Of a stretch of DNA of 64,000 nt, positions 55,041-64,000 are shown piece after piece. Every line of letters starts with the position of its first letter. Positions within the stretch are counted from its first letter, which is position 1. The notes under the pieces were generated by a model, which was not told the origin of the DNA, ran no database searches, and was given only the letters and a program-made list of their open reading frames with translations. This DNA comes from Neolewinella agarilytica (GTDB taxonomy: Bacteria > Bacteroidota > Bacteroidia > Chitinophagales > Saprospiraceae), in assembly GCF_900110645.1 (NCBI RefSeq), contig NZ_FOFB01000027.1, positions 23,812-87,811 on the forward strand. Reading direction: 5' to 3'. The translations under genes were made by a program, and so were the position numbers.

Positions 55041-56369
55041 ATGAAATACCTAATTAACCTCTGTGCACTTGTGTGCCTAATAATCATGTCTTCCACTGAA
55101 ATTGTAGCTCAGCTAAATGTTAGGTATGCTGGAAATGTAGGGGTAGGTGCTAATGCTCACGCTAACTACAGAATGTATTTGTTGAACTCAAGAGAGTACA
55201 ATGCCCTAAGGATCACCTCCAACCAATACACATCCGCAACCCGGATAGGCTTGTATAATTTGACTGTGTCAAAAGGGACCGGTGCAAGGTTCGGCATATT
55301 TAATGAATTACGTGACGATTTTGCAAACGCAAATTCTTCGGCAACCAGTTATGGGATTTACAATAAGATGTCTATCACAAATAGGTCAAGATCAATTGGA
55401 TTTACAAATTCAATTCTTAACAAGAATAATAATGGTAACGAAGCCATATATGGGTTTTACTCTGTTGTGAATGTTAACAGTACTGGAAATGCGAAAATGT
55501 ATGGTGTCTATAGCGACATCCAAGGCGATAACAATTACGCCGGATATTTTACCGGTAAAATGCACATAAATGGCGACTTTACGTTAACCTCTGATGCTAG
55601 TTTAAAGACCAATACTGCTGACGTTACGGATGCCATTGCAATATTACGTGATCTTAAGCCGCAAACCTACAAATTTAAGAAAGGGAATAGGTTTGGGTAT
55701 AATCCTGACCAAATGTATTATGGCTTTATGGCGCAAGAAGTCGAGTCAGTGTTGCCGTCTATTGTATCTGACATCAATCACCCTACAGTCTACCTTGAAG
55801 ACGAGAAAGGTACTCAGTTGGATGAAGAGGGCAGCGTTATTGAACAGGAGGAGAAATCCGAAGAGGAACTAGCACCAACCAAAAAATACGAAGCCGAAAC
55901 CTTAAAAGCCATTCGCTACCTTGACCTTATTGCTATCCTCACACAGGCGGTGAAAGATCAGCAGGAAATTATTGAAGACCAAACGTTCAATTATGAGGCC
56001 CTGGAGTCAGAAGTGGATGAACTGCGTGCTGAAATGAAAGAATATCGTGACGTTTTGTCAAAGCTAGCCAATTGTGCTGGTTGCGCAGACACAGGTTCGA
56101 AGCCAATCATTGAGGAGGAAAAACCTACCGACATCCAGTTCTTCCCCAACCCGGCTAATGAGGTCTTCACGATCCAGAGCGCTAACGATACTGGGTTCGG
56201 TGCCCGTTTATTCTCTGCAGACGGAAAGCTAGTACAAGAAATTCCCTATGATATTGGTAGTAAGCGAATCAATACTTCTGTATTGCCCGCAGGAAATTAC
56301 ATCGTGGAGGTGTTTGATGCTGCTAACAAGACTCTTGAGAAACAGATTGTAGTGGTGGTAGTGCATTGA
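55041..56369 (+). CDS. Surface protein with S74-type chaperone domain and T9SS signal
   Basis: The 442-residue protein has a signal peptide (ending EIVAQ), a beta-rich N-terminal region with repeated YGIY/YGFY/YGVYS-type strands (phage tail-fibre-like), an intramolecular chaperone region of the S74/endosialidase type (LTSDASLKTNTADVTDAIAILRDLKPQTYKF, YGFMAQEVESVLPSIV), a coiled coil (AETLKAIRYLDLIAILTQAVKDQQEI to MKEYRDVLSKLA), and a C-terminal type IX secretion domain (IQFFPNPANEVFTIQ). The S74 domain normally helps a trimeric fibre to fold and may then cleave itself. The surface location is an inference. The region is AT-richer than the 5' two thirds of the window. Confidence 0.85.
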   Translation: MKYLINLCALVCLIIMSSTEIVAQLNVRYAGNVGVGANAHANYRMYLLNSREYNALRITSNQYTSATRIGLYNLTVSKGTGARFGIFNELRDDFANANSSATSYGIYNKMSITNRSRSIGFTNSILNKNNNGNEAIYGFYSVVNVNSTGNAKMYGVYSDIQGDNNYAGYFTGKMHINGDFTLTSDASLKTNTADVTDAIAILRDLKPQTYKFKKGNRFGYNPDQMYYGFMAQEVESVLPSIVSDINHPTVYLEDEKGTQLDEEGSVIEQEEKSEEELAPTKKYEAETLKAIRYLDLIAILTQAVKDQQEIIEDQTFNYEALESEVDELRAEMKEYRDVLSKLANCAGCADTGSKPIIEEEKPTDIQFFPNPANEVFTIQSANDTGFGARLFSADGKLVQEIPYDIGSKRINTSVLPAGNYIVEVFDAANKTLEKQIVVVVVH

Positions 56370-56538
56370 TGTCACCTTTGGAGGTGGCATTGTGAGTTGA
56401 CCATAATTGTTATAAGTCTATATGTTATTAATAAGTAGTTGCAAATGCAACCATGCTAATGGCTGTTTTATATTTTTTTCCGCGATTATATACAACTTTA
56501 TTAAATCATGGATTAGGATATATTGTAAAAAAAACACT

Positions 56539-59500
56539 ATGAAAAACCTTACTGTAAGAATAGTTCTTTTCATTTTAGGGCTCATTGTTGGTGGTGCAAC
56601 TTTTGCTCAAGGTAATGATAATAATCATATTGAAGGAACTATGGTTCCTTCGCCTGAAGCAGCTGCATTTGCTAAAAATGTTGATATTCCAATTGGACAT
56701 TATACCGGGGCTTCATCATCAAGCGTTCCCATTTACACGCTAACAGAAGGTAAAGTTTCACTGCCAATTAGTCTCAATTATAACAACTCTGGGATTCGTG
56801 TTGCAGAAACAGCTAGTTGGGTTGGATTAGGCTGGAACCTTAATTATGGAGGCATTATAAGCCGAATAGTACGTGGTGTCGAGGATGATATTGAGAATAG
56901 AGGCTATATTGATGTAGCTAGTGTTCTTGATGGAGCTGATTTTAATGAATTGAATTCAGTTGGAGCAAGAAATAATTTATCAATTGATTCTGAGCCGGAC
57001 ATATTCACTTTTTCTGCCGGGCCTTATTCCGGGAAATTTTTTTTCGATGGTAGTTCGCCAAATGAAGTTGTGATGGTAGAACAACAGGATATTAAAATTA
57101 TCCCACATTGGAGCACATCTACGGTAAAAAGATTATCAGGTTTTACGGTTATAACTCCGAATGGTACAAAATATATTTTTGGCAGTCAACCTGATTTGCC
57201 CGGAGTTAATTTTACTGTCGGAACTATAACGAATAATAGGTCTATTGATCAAACCAACTACAATTTTAGTTCCTGGAATTTGATTGAAGTGAGTTCTTAT
57301 GATGACGTGAGTAAGATATCTTTTAATTATGTAAGTGAGCTATATGATTATTATGTACCTGCTGGAGCTTCTTTGTCATGGGGGCAAAGGCCAAATGCGA
57401 CAAGTAGTGGATTGATTCCACCAAGTTATGATGACCCACTAAATAGTGGACACTATAGAATGGAGGTAGATGGAGTACGATTGACCCGTATTGAATCAAG
57501 TAATACTACTATTGACTTTATCCCAGGTGCAAGAAGAACAGATATTGGCGCTCAGATTCAAGACCCCTTTTCTTTGGGGGAAATTGTAGTGTCTACTGGT
57601 TCACAAGGTGAATATTGTAAGGAATTTATATTTGAATATGATTATTTCGGAACAGCTAACCCTAGCTCAAGTCTTTCAGGTACTAGAACAAGGTTGAAAT
57701 TATTAAGTCTTGAGGAAAGGGCATGTAATGATATGTCATTGAGTATTCCAAAACATCAATTTACCTATAATGACCATCCTCTTTTTAAGATGCCTAATCG
57801 TTTAAGTAAGCGAATAGATCACTGGGGGTTTCATAATGGAGCTAATGGAAATGATAATCTGGGGATACTATGCCCACCATCCGTTCCATTTGGTCCTTAT
57901 AGCAGCTATTGCACTGCTGACAGAGAGACGAATGAAGAAGCTATGCTCATCGGTTCTTTGAAGAGACATACTTTCCCTACAGGAGGATACCGCGAGTATG
58001 TTTTGGAAGCGAATTCAGTACTCAAGACGATTGAAAATGTATCTACTTCAATTCCTCATACCCTTAAAGATAATGATTGTAGAACTACTCAGCTTGATGG
58101 TGCTAATTGTTGTGGCCGTAATTTTGATAGCAAGCTAATTACTATTACTCAGGGAATTCTTGATGCGAATAAATACAGAATAAAGGTAGAGCGCCCTATT
58201 TTTGATCAGGGAAACCCTATTTGTGGTTATAACATCTATACAAGCATTAAAGTCCGTAATGCTGCTGGAGATATAATCGGGTCAACTCCGGAAGATTTTC
58301 AAAATAGATTTCACGAATTACCCTTTGAACATAATTATGATTTAAATGACCTTTTTGATTTCGTATTGGGAGAAAGCTATACTTTCGAATTTGAAACCTA
58401 TAACTCAGGTAGTGAGTTTAGCTTATTTAGTCAAGTTACAACAACAACGCCTGAAAACTACAATGTGGGTGGGCTTAGAACTAAGGAAGTAATTTTATAC
58501 GATCCCGTAGCCAATGTCGAGATCAAAAAAGAGTTTACCTATTTGAATGAAAGTGGATATTCCAGTGGCCTGTTGGCAGCTAATCCCATTTACTTTTACT
58601 CTATTTCAAACCCTGACCCTAATGATGTCAGTAGCCTTGATATTACGAATAATTCAATATGGGATTTTCATTACTATAAGGATCACTCAGTGACACAGTT
58701 AGCAGATAATAGTGGGTATCATATTACTTATACACATGTACAGGAAAGTCAGAATGGTGTGGGAGAAACGCACTATGAATTTATGAACTCCCCACCTCAG
58801 CAACAAAGTTATGGGTTTCCACGAGCGCCTTCAAGGTACGACTTCTTTAGGGGACTTTTATTAAAGAAAACAGCATATTCAGAGGGGGGGGCTAATCTAA
58901 ATAATATTATTTCTGAATCAGAATATGAATACAATGTGGAAATTGAAGTGCAACCTAATAAGGCATACTCTCTTTTTTACATGCCGATAGTTGAAAATTG
59001 TGGAGGTGTTAACGGAGGTCCAGATCAATGTAAACTCAGGCTAAGGTACTTTTACAACATTGACTTTGGTTTCGCTGAATTAACTAGAGAGACGACGACG
59101 ACAGATGGCGTAACCATCGTTCAAGAACATAAATATGAATCTGATGATGGGTATAGGTACAAGACTGAGCAGTCCATTATCAACAGTGATGGGGATTTAT
59201 ATACAACCAAATTATTCTATCCTGAAGATTATGATGATCTTGTTTATAGAGAGATGGAAGAACTAAATATTTTGACTCCCATTAGAACAGAAAAATTTGC
59301 AGACGGTCAAAAGGTAGACGCTAATGAGACAAGATGGAGTTTATTTAATACAATTCCTTACCCTTCAGAGTTCTGGCGAGAAGAATTAACCGCCCAAAGT
59401 ATGGGGTCTTTTGCGGGTAACTGGGAAAGACAGGCAAAAATATACGAGTACCTTAATGGATGGCCAACCAGATATCAGAGAGATGGTGGTTGGGGATTTG

Positions 59501-62500
59501 AGGAGTTTGATTGGTCAACTAATGGATTGATTCAGGAAAAACGGTACATTCCCAATAATCCATCTTCTCCAACTTTAGTTTGGGGGTATGAATATGAAGA
59601 CGGAACAAGTTTAGTTAAAAAAATAACTAACATAGACGGCCAATTTGTTACCTATCAGTACGATGAATTGATGCGGTTTAATCGGTCATCTGCCCGTAAC
59701 GGTAAAGTCATCTCCACGGTTGATTATTCTTATCAAGGACAAGATCCTAATCGTCCTCAAAATTATCAAAAAAACACTACCGTCTTTACGCCATCAGATG
59801 GAAGTACTTTAGTGAATCTGACGACCTACCAATATTTTGATGGGTTAGGCCGCGGAATACAAACTGTCAAGCAAGGATATTCAGATAATAATCTGGATGT
59901 TGCAACCGCAATGAAGTACGACGCTATTGGTCGTGTCTGGAAATCATTCGACCCGGTAGAAATAACTGATGAATTGAATGATGGTAATTATTTTCCTATA
60001 AATGAAGTGAATTTTCCTGATTATACAGAGACGGAATATTACAGCGACCCTTTGAGTCGGACTTTTAAGGTGACGGCCCCCTCCTGGCACCCCATCGAAA
60101 CCGCCTACGGCACCAATGAGACTAATAGTGTTACTGATCCCGCAACGGGCTTCATGTATCCCGAAAATTCATTGATCAAACAAGAGATCAAAGACTCCGA
60201 CGGTAGAATAACCCAGGTTTTTGCTGATAAACTTGGTCGAAAAATACTGACCCGACAAATCGATGTTGATGGAACTACCATTCTAACGGATACTTACACC
60301 TCCTATGATCTTAAAGGAAGGGTGCAAAAAGTATTCCCTCCTGGTGCCAGTAACAGTACCCCAGGTCTAATCTACTCTTATCTGTACGATGGCGCCGATA
60401 ATGTATTAGAGAAAAAAATGCCCGATCAAGGGGAATTTACCTATGTCTATGATGATCGGGATCTTCCGGTAGCCATGTCTAATGCTTCTGTTCCCACCCC
60501 TTTTGATTTTGTAGGCTCGGTTTATGATGATTATGGACAGTTAATCGTACAAGGATTCGTAGATGATGCTCTATCCAGTAACTTTACGATTGAACCCGGT
60601 AACGAATTAATTCGGAATACTTACGGAACGACAGGAACATCAATCAATAAAATCACCGAAGCAAAAGTGAGAGTTCTTACTGGAACGGCCTCCAGTGAAG
60701 GTTTGGGAGATTGGATCACTACGATCAACACCTATGATCCTGAAAATGGGCGATTAGTAAATTCCACCGGTAACTCCTATTTCAATCTGACAGCAGGTAG
60801 TGAAATTACGGACTTTACCTACGATGAAGCGGACAATATCACCAAAACCATTTACCAGCACGCAAAAACAGGAACGGACATCAGCTTGGTTTCTGTATCA
60901 GAAACGCTAGTTGATCATTCAGGTAGACCTAAAGCAAATTTTCATCAGTTGACAGTCGATGGGGTGCAAAACCCAAGAACTAAAACTGGTGAAATGTACT
61001 ATACCGCCAAAGACCAAATGAGCATCAGGAAAATTGGTGAAGCTGGCAGCGGCTTTTTGCAGGAAGTAAACTATACTTATTTGCCAAACGGCTTTCTGAG
61101 TAAGATTAATGACCCTACCATGAGCACAGGTAATGATTTGTTTAGCCTGGAGCTAAGGTATGATTCGCCGGCTAACGGAACCGCTCAGCGAAACGGAAAT
61201 ATCTCAAGTTCCATTGCCAAAGTAATGGGGGGGACATACTTTAGTTATGACTACAGTTACGATGGATTGAACCGATTGACTGGTGCCGCCTATAAAGATA
61301 TCCAGAACAATAGTAGCGGTCAATATTCCACCAGCTACAGTTATGATGAAAGAGGGAATATTGGTTCCATCATTAGATCAGGACTTTACGCGGACGCAGG
61401 TGGCCCGTTACCGGTATTTGGACAGATCGATAACCTTGACTTTGTTTATGTTGGGAATGGCAATAATTCTAACCGGTTGCAAAGAGTTGATGATACTGCC
61501 CCGCAATCTGACCGAGAGAACGGATTTAACGCACTTACTACTAACGACTACATGTATGATACCCAAGGTAATATGACCTATGACCCCTCAAAGGATCTCA
61601 CCATTACCTACAATTACCTAGACCTGCCCTTTCTTTTTGAGTTTGCAAGTACTGCTCAAATAGTAAACACCTATTTGGCCGACGGCACTAAAGTGCGGGA
61701 AACAAAGAAAGACGATAAGCAGGATGAAGTTTCCCGAAGAGACTACGTTGGCCCTATTCAATACCTGACCATTGATGATGTTTCCTCGATCGCTTTTGTA
61801 AATCATGCCGATGGACGCATCGTCCAGGAACTGGTCTGTGATGACTTGTATATTACGGGGAACATAAGCGGGACCAAAGTGTATGACGGAAAGACCATAG
61901 AATCTGACGCGAACATTTTGGATGGTGCGGATATTGACTATAATGGCGAATCTATTTCCCTGGAAGACGGCTTCAGCGTGGCGCAAACTGCTACCTTCTC
62001 TGCGGATAATACCCCCTGTACGGGGACGCTTATTGGGAAATGGACCTACCAATACTATATCACCGACCACCTCGGCAACAATCGAGTCCTATTCTCCGAC
62101 CAAAACAACGACGGAACCGTAGCGGCTAACGAAATCCTCCAACAAAATCACTATTACCCCTTCGGAATGGAAATGGACGGTGGCTGGAACCAAGGCGCTG
62201 CTGTGGAGCAGCGGTATCGGTATAATGGGATCGAACATAGTGAAGAGTTAGGGCTGGATTTGGCAGTATTCCGTAGTTATGATCCTGCTATCGGGAGATG
62301 GTTGCAGGTTGACCCAAAGGCTGAGGCATTTACTTGGGCTTCTCCCTACAATGGAATGCTTAACAACCCTATTTCGAATATTGATCCGCTGGGAGACACT
62401 ACCAGAGTGTACAATTTGGCAGGAGAACTACAAAGAACTATTAATGATTCTCATATTAATCAGGAGCATTACTTGGGAACCACTGCTCTAAATCTTTTAA

Positions 62501-63063
62501 ACGGTTCTGGTGTCGGATCTGATATGAACCTTGCTGGATCATTAGCGCGTGTTCTATCGTCTTTTTTTGTTGGTCATAACACCAAACAAGATATGTCTAC
62601 TATTTTTGCTAATTCTGAAAGTGAAAATTTAGAAAGATTTTTTTTACTAGTTACTGGTACTGGTTCTAAAGAGTTGCGAGCGGTGGACATATCTGAAAAG
62701 GGAAGTAGGATAAGAACACAGAGAAAGGTTGAGTTGAAGTCAGAGAGTGTTCTAAGAGGTTTGACTCCTGAAGGAAATACACTTATCGGTTTGGGCCATA
62801 CCCACCCTAGTTCCGCCTTAAATCCTGGAAGTGAATTCTTTTGGGGACTTAGGCAACCTAGTTCTAGTGTTGATTTTGATAATCACCTCGGTTTAGAACT
62901 GCCATATCCCAATATAGTAGCCAGCCCTACAGGCTATACACTTTACTCTAATAGGAAAATTTGGTATGGAAGTAAAACGAGAGGGGTCATGGCACCATCA
63001 AACTATGGGCAACATTTATCTTGGCTTAGAAGCGTAATACTAGACGATGATGTCAGAAATTAA
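56539..63063 (+). CDS. RHS-repeat protein with C-terminal JAMM-like effector domain
   Basis: A 2174-residue secreted protein with a signal peptide (ending ATFAQ). The first half resembles SpvB/insecticidal-toxin-related regions (VSLPISLNYNNSGIRVAETASWVGLGWNLNYGG). YD/RHS repeats fill the second half, and the RHS core is YRYNGIEHSEELGLDLAVFRSYDPAIGRWLQVDPKAE...NPISNIDPLGD. An insertion-like beta unit ending in SLEDGFSVAQTATFSADNTPC lies within the repeats. After the core comes a variable region of about 220 residues with GLGHTHPSSAL and SSSVDFD, resembling the JAMM/JAB metalloprotease motif (HxH...SxxD). The N-terminal two thirds and the tip are AT-rich. ATG 56539 is chosen for the signal peptide. 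Its 3' end overlaps the next gene. Confidence 0.88.
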   Translation: MKNLTVRIVLFILGLIVGGATFAQGNDNNHIEGTMVPSPEAAAFAKNVDIPIGHYTGASSSSVPIYTLTEGKVSLPISLNYNNSGIRVAETASWVGLGWNLNYGGIISRIVRGVEDDIENRGYIDVASVLDGADFNELNSVGARNNLSIDSEPDIFTFSAGPYSGKFFFDGSSPNEVVMVEQQDIKIIPHWSTSTVKRLSGFTVITPNGTKYIFGSQPDLPGVNFTVGTITNNRSIDQTNYNFSSWNLIEVSSYDDVSKISFNYVSELYDYYVPAGASLSWGQRPNATSSGLIPPSYDDPLNSGHYRMEVDGVRLTRIESSNTTIDFIPGARRTDIGAQIQDPFSLGEIVVSTGSQGEYCKEFIFEYDYFGTANPSSSLSGTRTRLKLLSLEERACNDMSLSIPKHQFTYNDHPLFKMPNRLSKRIDHWGFHNGANGNDNLGILCPPSVPFGPYSSYCTADRETNEEAMLIGSLKRHTFPTGGYREYVLEANSVLKTIENVSTSIPHTLKDNDCRTTQLDGANCCGRNFDSKLITITQGILDANKYRIKVERPIFDQGNPICGYNIYTSIKVRNAAGDIIGSTPEDFQNRFHELPFEHNYDLNDLFDFVLGESYTFEFETYNSGSEFSLFSQVTTTTPENYNVGGLRTKEVILYDPVANVEIKKEFTYLNESGYSSGLLAANPIYFYSISNPDPNDVSSLDITNNSIWDFHYYKDHSVTQLADNSGYHITYTHVQESQNGVGETHYEFMNSPPQQQSYGFPRAPSRYDFFRGLLLKKTAYSEGGANLNNIISESEYEYNVEIEVQPNKAYSLFYMPIVENCGGVNGGPDQCKLRLRYFYNIDFGFAELTRETTTTDGVTIVQEHKYESDDGYRYKTEQSIINSDGDLYTTKLFYPEDYDDLVYREMEELNILTPIRTEKFADGQKVDANETRWSLFNTIPYPSEFWREELTAQSMGSFAGNWERQAKIYEYLNGWPTRYQRDGGWGFEEFDWSTNGLIQEKRYIPNNPSSPTLVWGYEYEDGTSLVKKITNIDGQFVTYQYDELMRFNRSSARNGKVISTVDYSYQGQDPNRPQNYQKNTTVFTPSDGSTLVNLTTYQYFDGLGRGIQTVKQGYSDNNLDVATAMKYDAIGRVWKSFDPVEITDELNDGNYFPINEVNFPDYTETEYYSDPLSRTFKVTAPSWHPIETAYGTNETNSVTDPATGFMYPENSLIKQEIKDSDGRITQVFADKLGRKILTRQIDVDGTTILTDTYTSYDLKGRVQKVFPPGASNSTPGLIYSYLYDGADNVLEKKMPDQGEFTYVYDDRDLPVAMSNASVPTPFDFVGSVYDDYGQLIVQGFVDDALSSNFTIEPGNELIRNTYGTTGTSINKITEAKVRVLTGTASSEGLGDWITTINTYDPENGRLVNSTGNSYFNLTAGSEITDFTYDEADNITKTIYQHAKTGTDISLVSVSETLVDHSGRPKANFHQLTVDGVQNPRTKTGEMYYTAKDQMSIRKIGEAGSGFLQEVNYTYLPNGFLSKINDPTMSTGNDLFSLELRYDSPANGTAQRNGNISSSIAKVMGGTYFSYDYSYDGLNRLTGAAYKDIQNNSSGQYSTSYSYDERGNIGSIIRSGLYADAGGPLPVFGQIDNLDFVYVGNGNNSNRLQRVDDTAPQSDRENGFNALTTNDYMYDTQGNMTYDPSKDLTITYNYLDLPFLFEFASTAQIVNTYLADGTKVRETKKDDKQDEVSRRDYVGPIQYLTIDDVSSIAFVNHADGRIVQELVCDDLYITGNISGTKVYDGKTIESDANILDGADIDYNGESISLEDGFSVAQTATFSADNTPCTGTLIGKWTYQYYITDHLGNNRVLFSDQNNDGTVAANEILQQNHYYPFGMEMDGGWNQGAAVEQRYRYNGIEHSEELGLDLAVFRSYDPAIGRWLQVDPKAEAFTWASPYNGMLNNPISNIDPLGDTTRVYNLAGELQRTINDSHINQEHYLGTTALNLLNGSGVGSDMNLAGSLARVLSSFFVGHNTKQDMSTIFANSESENLERFFLLVTGTGSKELRAVDISEKGSRIRTQRKVELKSESVLRGLTPEGNTLIGLGHTHPSSALNPGSEFFWGLRQPSSSVDFDNHLGLELPYPNIVASPTGYTLYSNRKIWYGSKTRGVMAPSNYGQHLSWLRSVILDDDVRN

Positions 63064-63649
63064 GATTATTGTAACTTTTTGCCTCTGTATGGTGGTCTTT
63101 TCATCTTGTTATAAAAACAAGGAGGATGAAAGCCCTATCAAATCAAATAGTGATTTGTCTTTAGAGTTGATGGATTACTATTATTTCAGTAGGAATTATC
63201 CACTCAATAATTCTCCCCGAGAGGTCGGAAAAATATGTGGCTATCACAAGATTCCGGGGAGAGTTGCTTGCAAAGGTGTTAGTATAGATATTTTGGACAG
63301 GGCTTATGAATTTTCAACTTCTGGGTCAAGTGCTGAACAGGTGACTAGATTTAACCAAATAGATAAACTAGAGGCTAAGGAAAGAATGGTCAAATTGAAA
63401 GAAGTGATGTTTTCTGATTCTACTAGGCACAACCCTTACCAGCTAAATCATCCTCATGTAGATCATTTTATTTTAACGGGTGAGTATTGGTCGGAAAGCC
63501 AACAAATGAAACGAGTAACGTGGATATTTTATGATATTTTAGATTTACCAGATGAAGTTGTCGATTTCTCAAAACTTTTCCTTCCTGACTCTTTATGGCA
63601 TAGTTCTTACGATGATGAAGCTTACTCAGTGCCTCCTGAGAGACATTAA
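63047..63649 (+). CDS. Lipoprotein overlapping the RHS gene, candidate immunity protein
   Basis: A 200-residue protein with a lipoprotein signal (MVVFSSC, start at ATG 63047 or 63050). The start overlaps the last 17 nt of the RHS gene, so the two are translationally linked. No known domain; features are the DYYYFSRNYPL start, an acidic tail, and DYYYF- and HPHVDHFILTGEYW-type aromatic runs. In polymorphic toxin systems the gene directly after an RHS effector usually encodes its immunity protein, and this is inferred here only from position. A membrane-anchored antidote would suggest that the effector acts outside the cytoplasm. Confidence 0.75.
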   Translation: MMSEIKIIVTFCLCMVVFSSCYKNKEDESPIKSNSDLSLELMDYYYFSRNYPLNNSPREVGKICGYHKIPGRVACKGVSIDILDRAYEFSTSGSSAEQVTRFNQIDKLEAKERMVKLKEVMFSDSTRHNPYQLNHPHVDHFILTGEYWSESQQMKRVTWIFYDILDLPDEVVDFSKLFLPDSLWHSSYDDEAYSVPPERH

Positions 63650-63676
63650 TTAAGCTACTATTAATAATTTAGAGAG

Positions 63677-64000
63677 TTAAGACGCATAACTTAATCTCGT
63701 TATCGTATCCCGAACCAGTGCCTCTAGCGTGAACAAGATGTGCTCTTTTTCCTTCTGCGGAAGTTGCTGCAGAGAGATCATTTGCTGCATCAGTTTGGGT
63801 TCGATAGCTTCGTCAACCTTACCGGTTAGGTAGTCCATTGAGACATCGAAGACATCCGCGATCTTTAGAACCTGCTCGATGGAGGGCTTAGCCTCTCCAC
63901 GTTCGTACCTGCCGACGACGTTGGCATGAATCCCGATTTTCTTGGCTAACTCGCTTTGAGAGAGGTTGTGCTCTTTCCTCAGCTGTACGAGGCGTTGGTT
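63677..64000 (-). CDS. XRE family HTH regulator, 5' end outside window
   Basis: A frame of 107 codons read from the window edge down to TAA at 63677-63679. The HTH domain is RLVQLRKEHNLSQSELAKKIGIHANVVGRYERGEAKPSIEQVLKIADVFDVSMDYLTGK, a standard Cro/C1-type (HTH_3) fold. It is followed by a helical region (LMQQMISLQQLPQKEKEHILFTLEALVRDTI) that resembles a dimerisation helix. The N-terminal Met lies beyond the window edge. It converges on the RHS-lipoprotein pair and may control that locus. Confidence 0.9.
   Translation of the reverse strand, partial: NQRLVQLRKEHNLSQSELAKKIGIHANVVGRYERGEAKPSIEQVLKIADVFDVSMDYLTGKVDEAIEPKLMQQMISLQQLPQKEKEHILFTLEALVRDTITRLSYAS

Overview
The window looks like a chromosomal segment of a Bacteroidota bacterium, probably of the Saprospiria (Lewinella-like) group. 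The evidence is a SusC/SusD pair, type IX secretion C-terminal domains, DUF3667 and DUF6428 proteins, formylglycine sulfatases, an ATP synthase operon of a-c-b-delta-alpha-gamma genes without beta and epsilon, and several promoters of the Bacteroidota form (-33 TTTG or TTAG, exactly 20 nt, then a -7 box ending in TTTG). The genus is an inference. No rRNA, tRNA, CRISPR array, transposase or integrase was recognised.

Layout. 1-6.5 kb: the 3' part of an RtcB-type RNA ligase, a VOC lipoprotein, a DUF3667 membrane protein, a SnoaL-like secreted protein, a DmpA-type P1 aminopeptidase and a secreted serine hydrolase. 6.7-16.4 kb: a defence-type island on the minus strand (hsdR, hsdM, hsdS, then an ABC-type ATPase fused to a TOPRIM-like domain whose start overlaps the hsdS stop), followed on the plus strand by three poorly known genes. 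16.8-21.5 kb: an SDR dehydrogenase and two convergent sulfatases. 22.1-27.7 kb: the ATP synthase operon with a clear promoter and terminator. 27.9-33 kb: DUF6428 protein and ArsR repressor, M23 peptidase, a LytTR regulator, a GH16 glucanase and an ankyrin protein. 33.3-41.5 kb: RmuC, a serine hydrolase with a GH3-C-like N-terminal domain, and an operon of three amidohydrolase-like proteins. 41.9-49.7 kb: pyruvate dehydrogenase E2, DUF1080 protein, glycerate kinase, SLC13 transporter, a lipoprotein and a PDZ aspartyl protease. 50.1-54.9 kb: SusC and SusD. 55-64 kb, visibly more AT-rich: an S74-chaperone surface protein, a giant RHS protein ending in a JAMM-like metallopeptidase domain, an overlapping lipoprotein gene (candidate immunity protein), and the 3' part of an XRE regulator.

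The polysaccharide theme (GH16, two sulfatases, SusCD, DUF1080, glycerate kinase) suggests a marine or particle-associated glycan degrader, although these genes do not form one PUL.

The least expected content is non-coding. The 10-mer TGCACCTGCG occurs eleven times, twice as inverted pairs, and several copies lie inside coding frames. Several nested inverted-repeat elements without genes (4863-5356, 16451-16580, 19675-19924, 21920-22082) and four families of short intergenic tandem repeats also occur. The best candidates for an undescribed system are the hsdS-coupled ATPase-TOPRIM protein, the RHS/JAMM-lipoprotein pair, and the TGCACCTGCG repeat.
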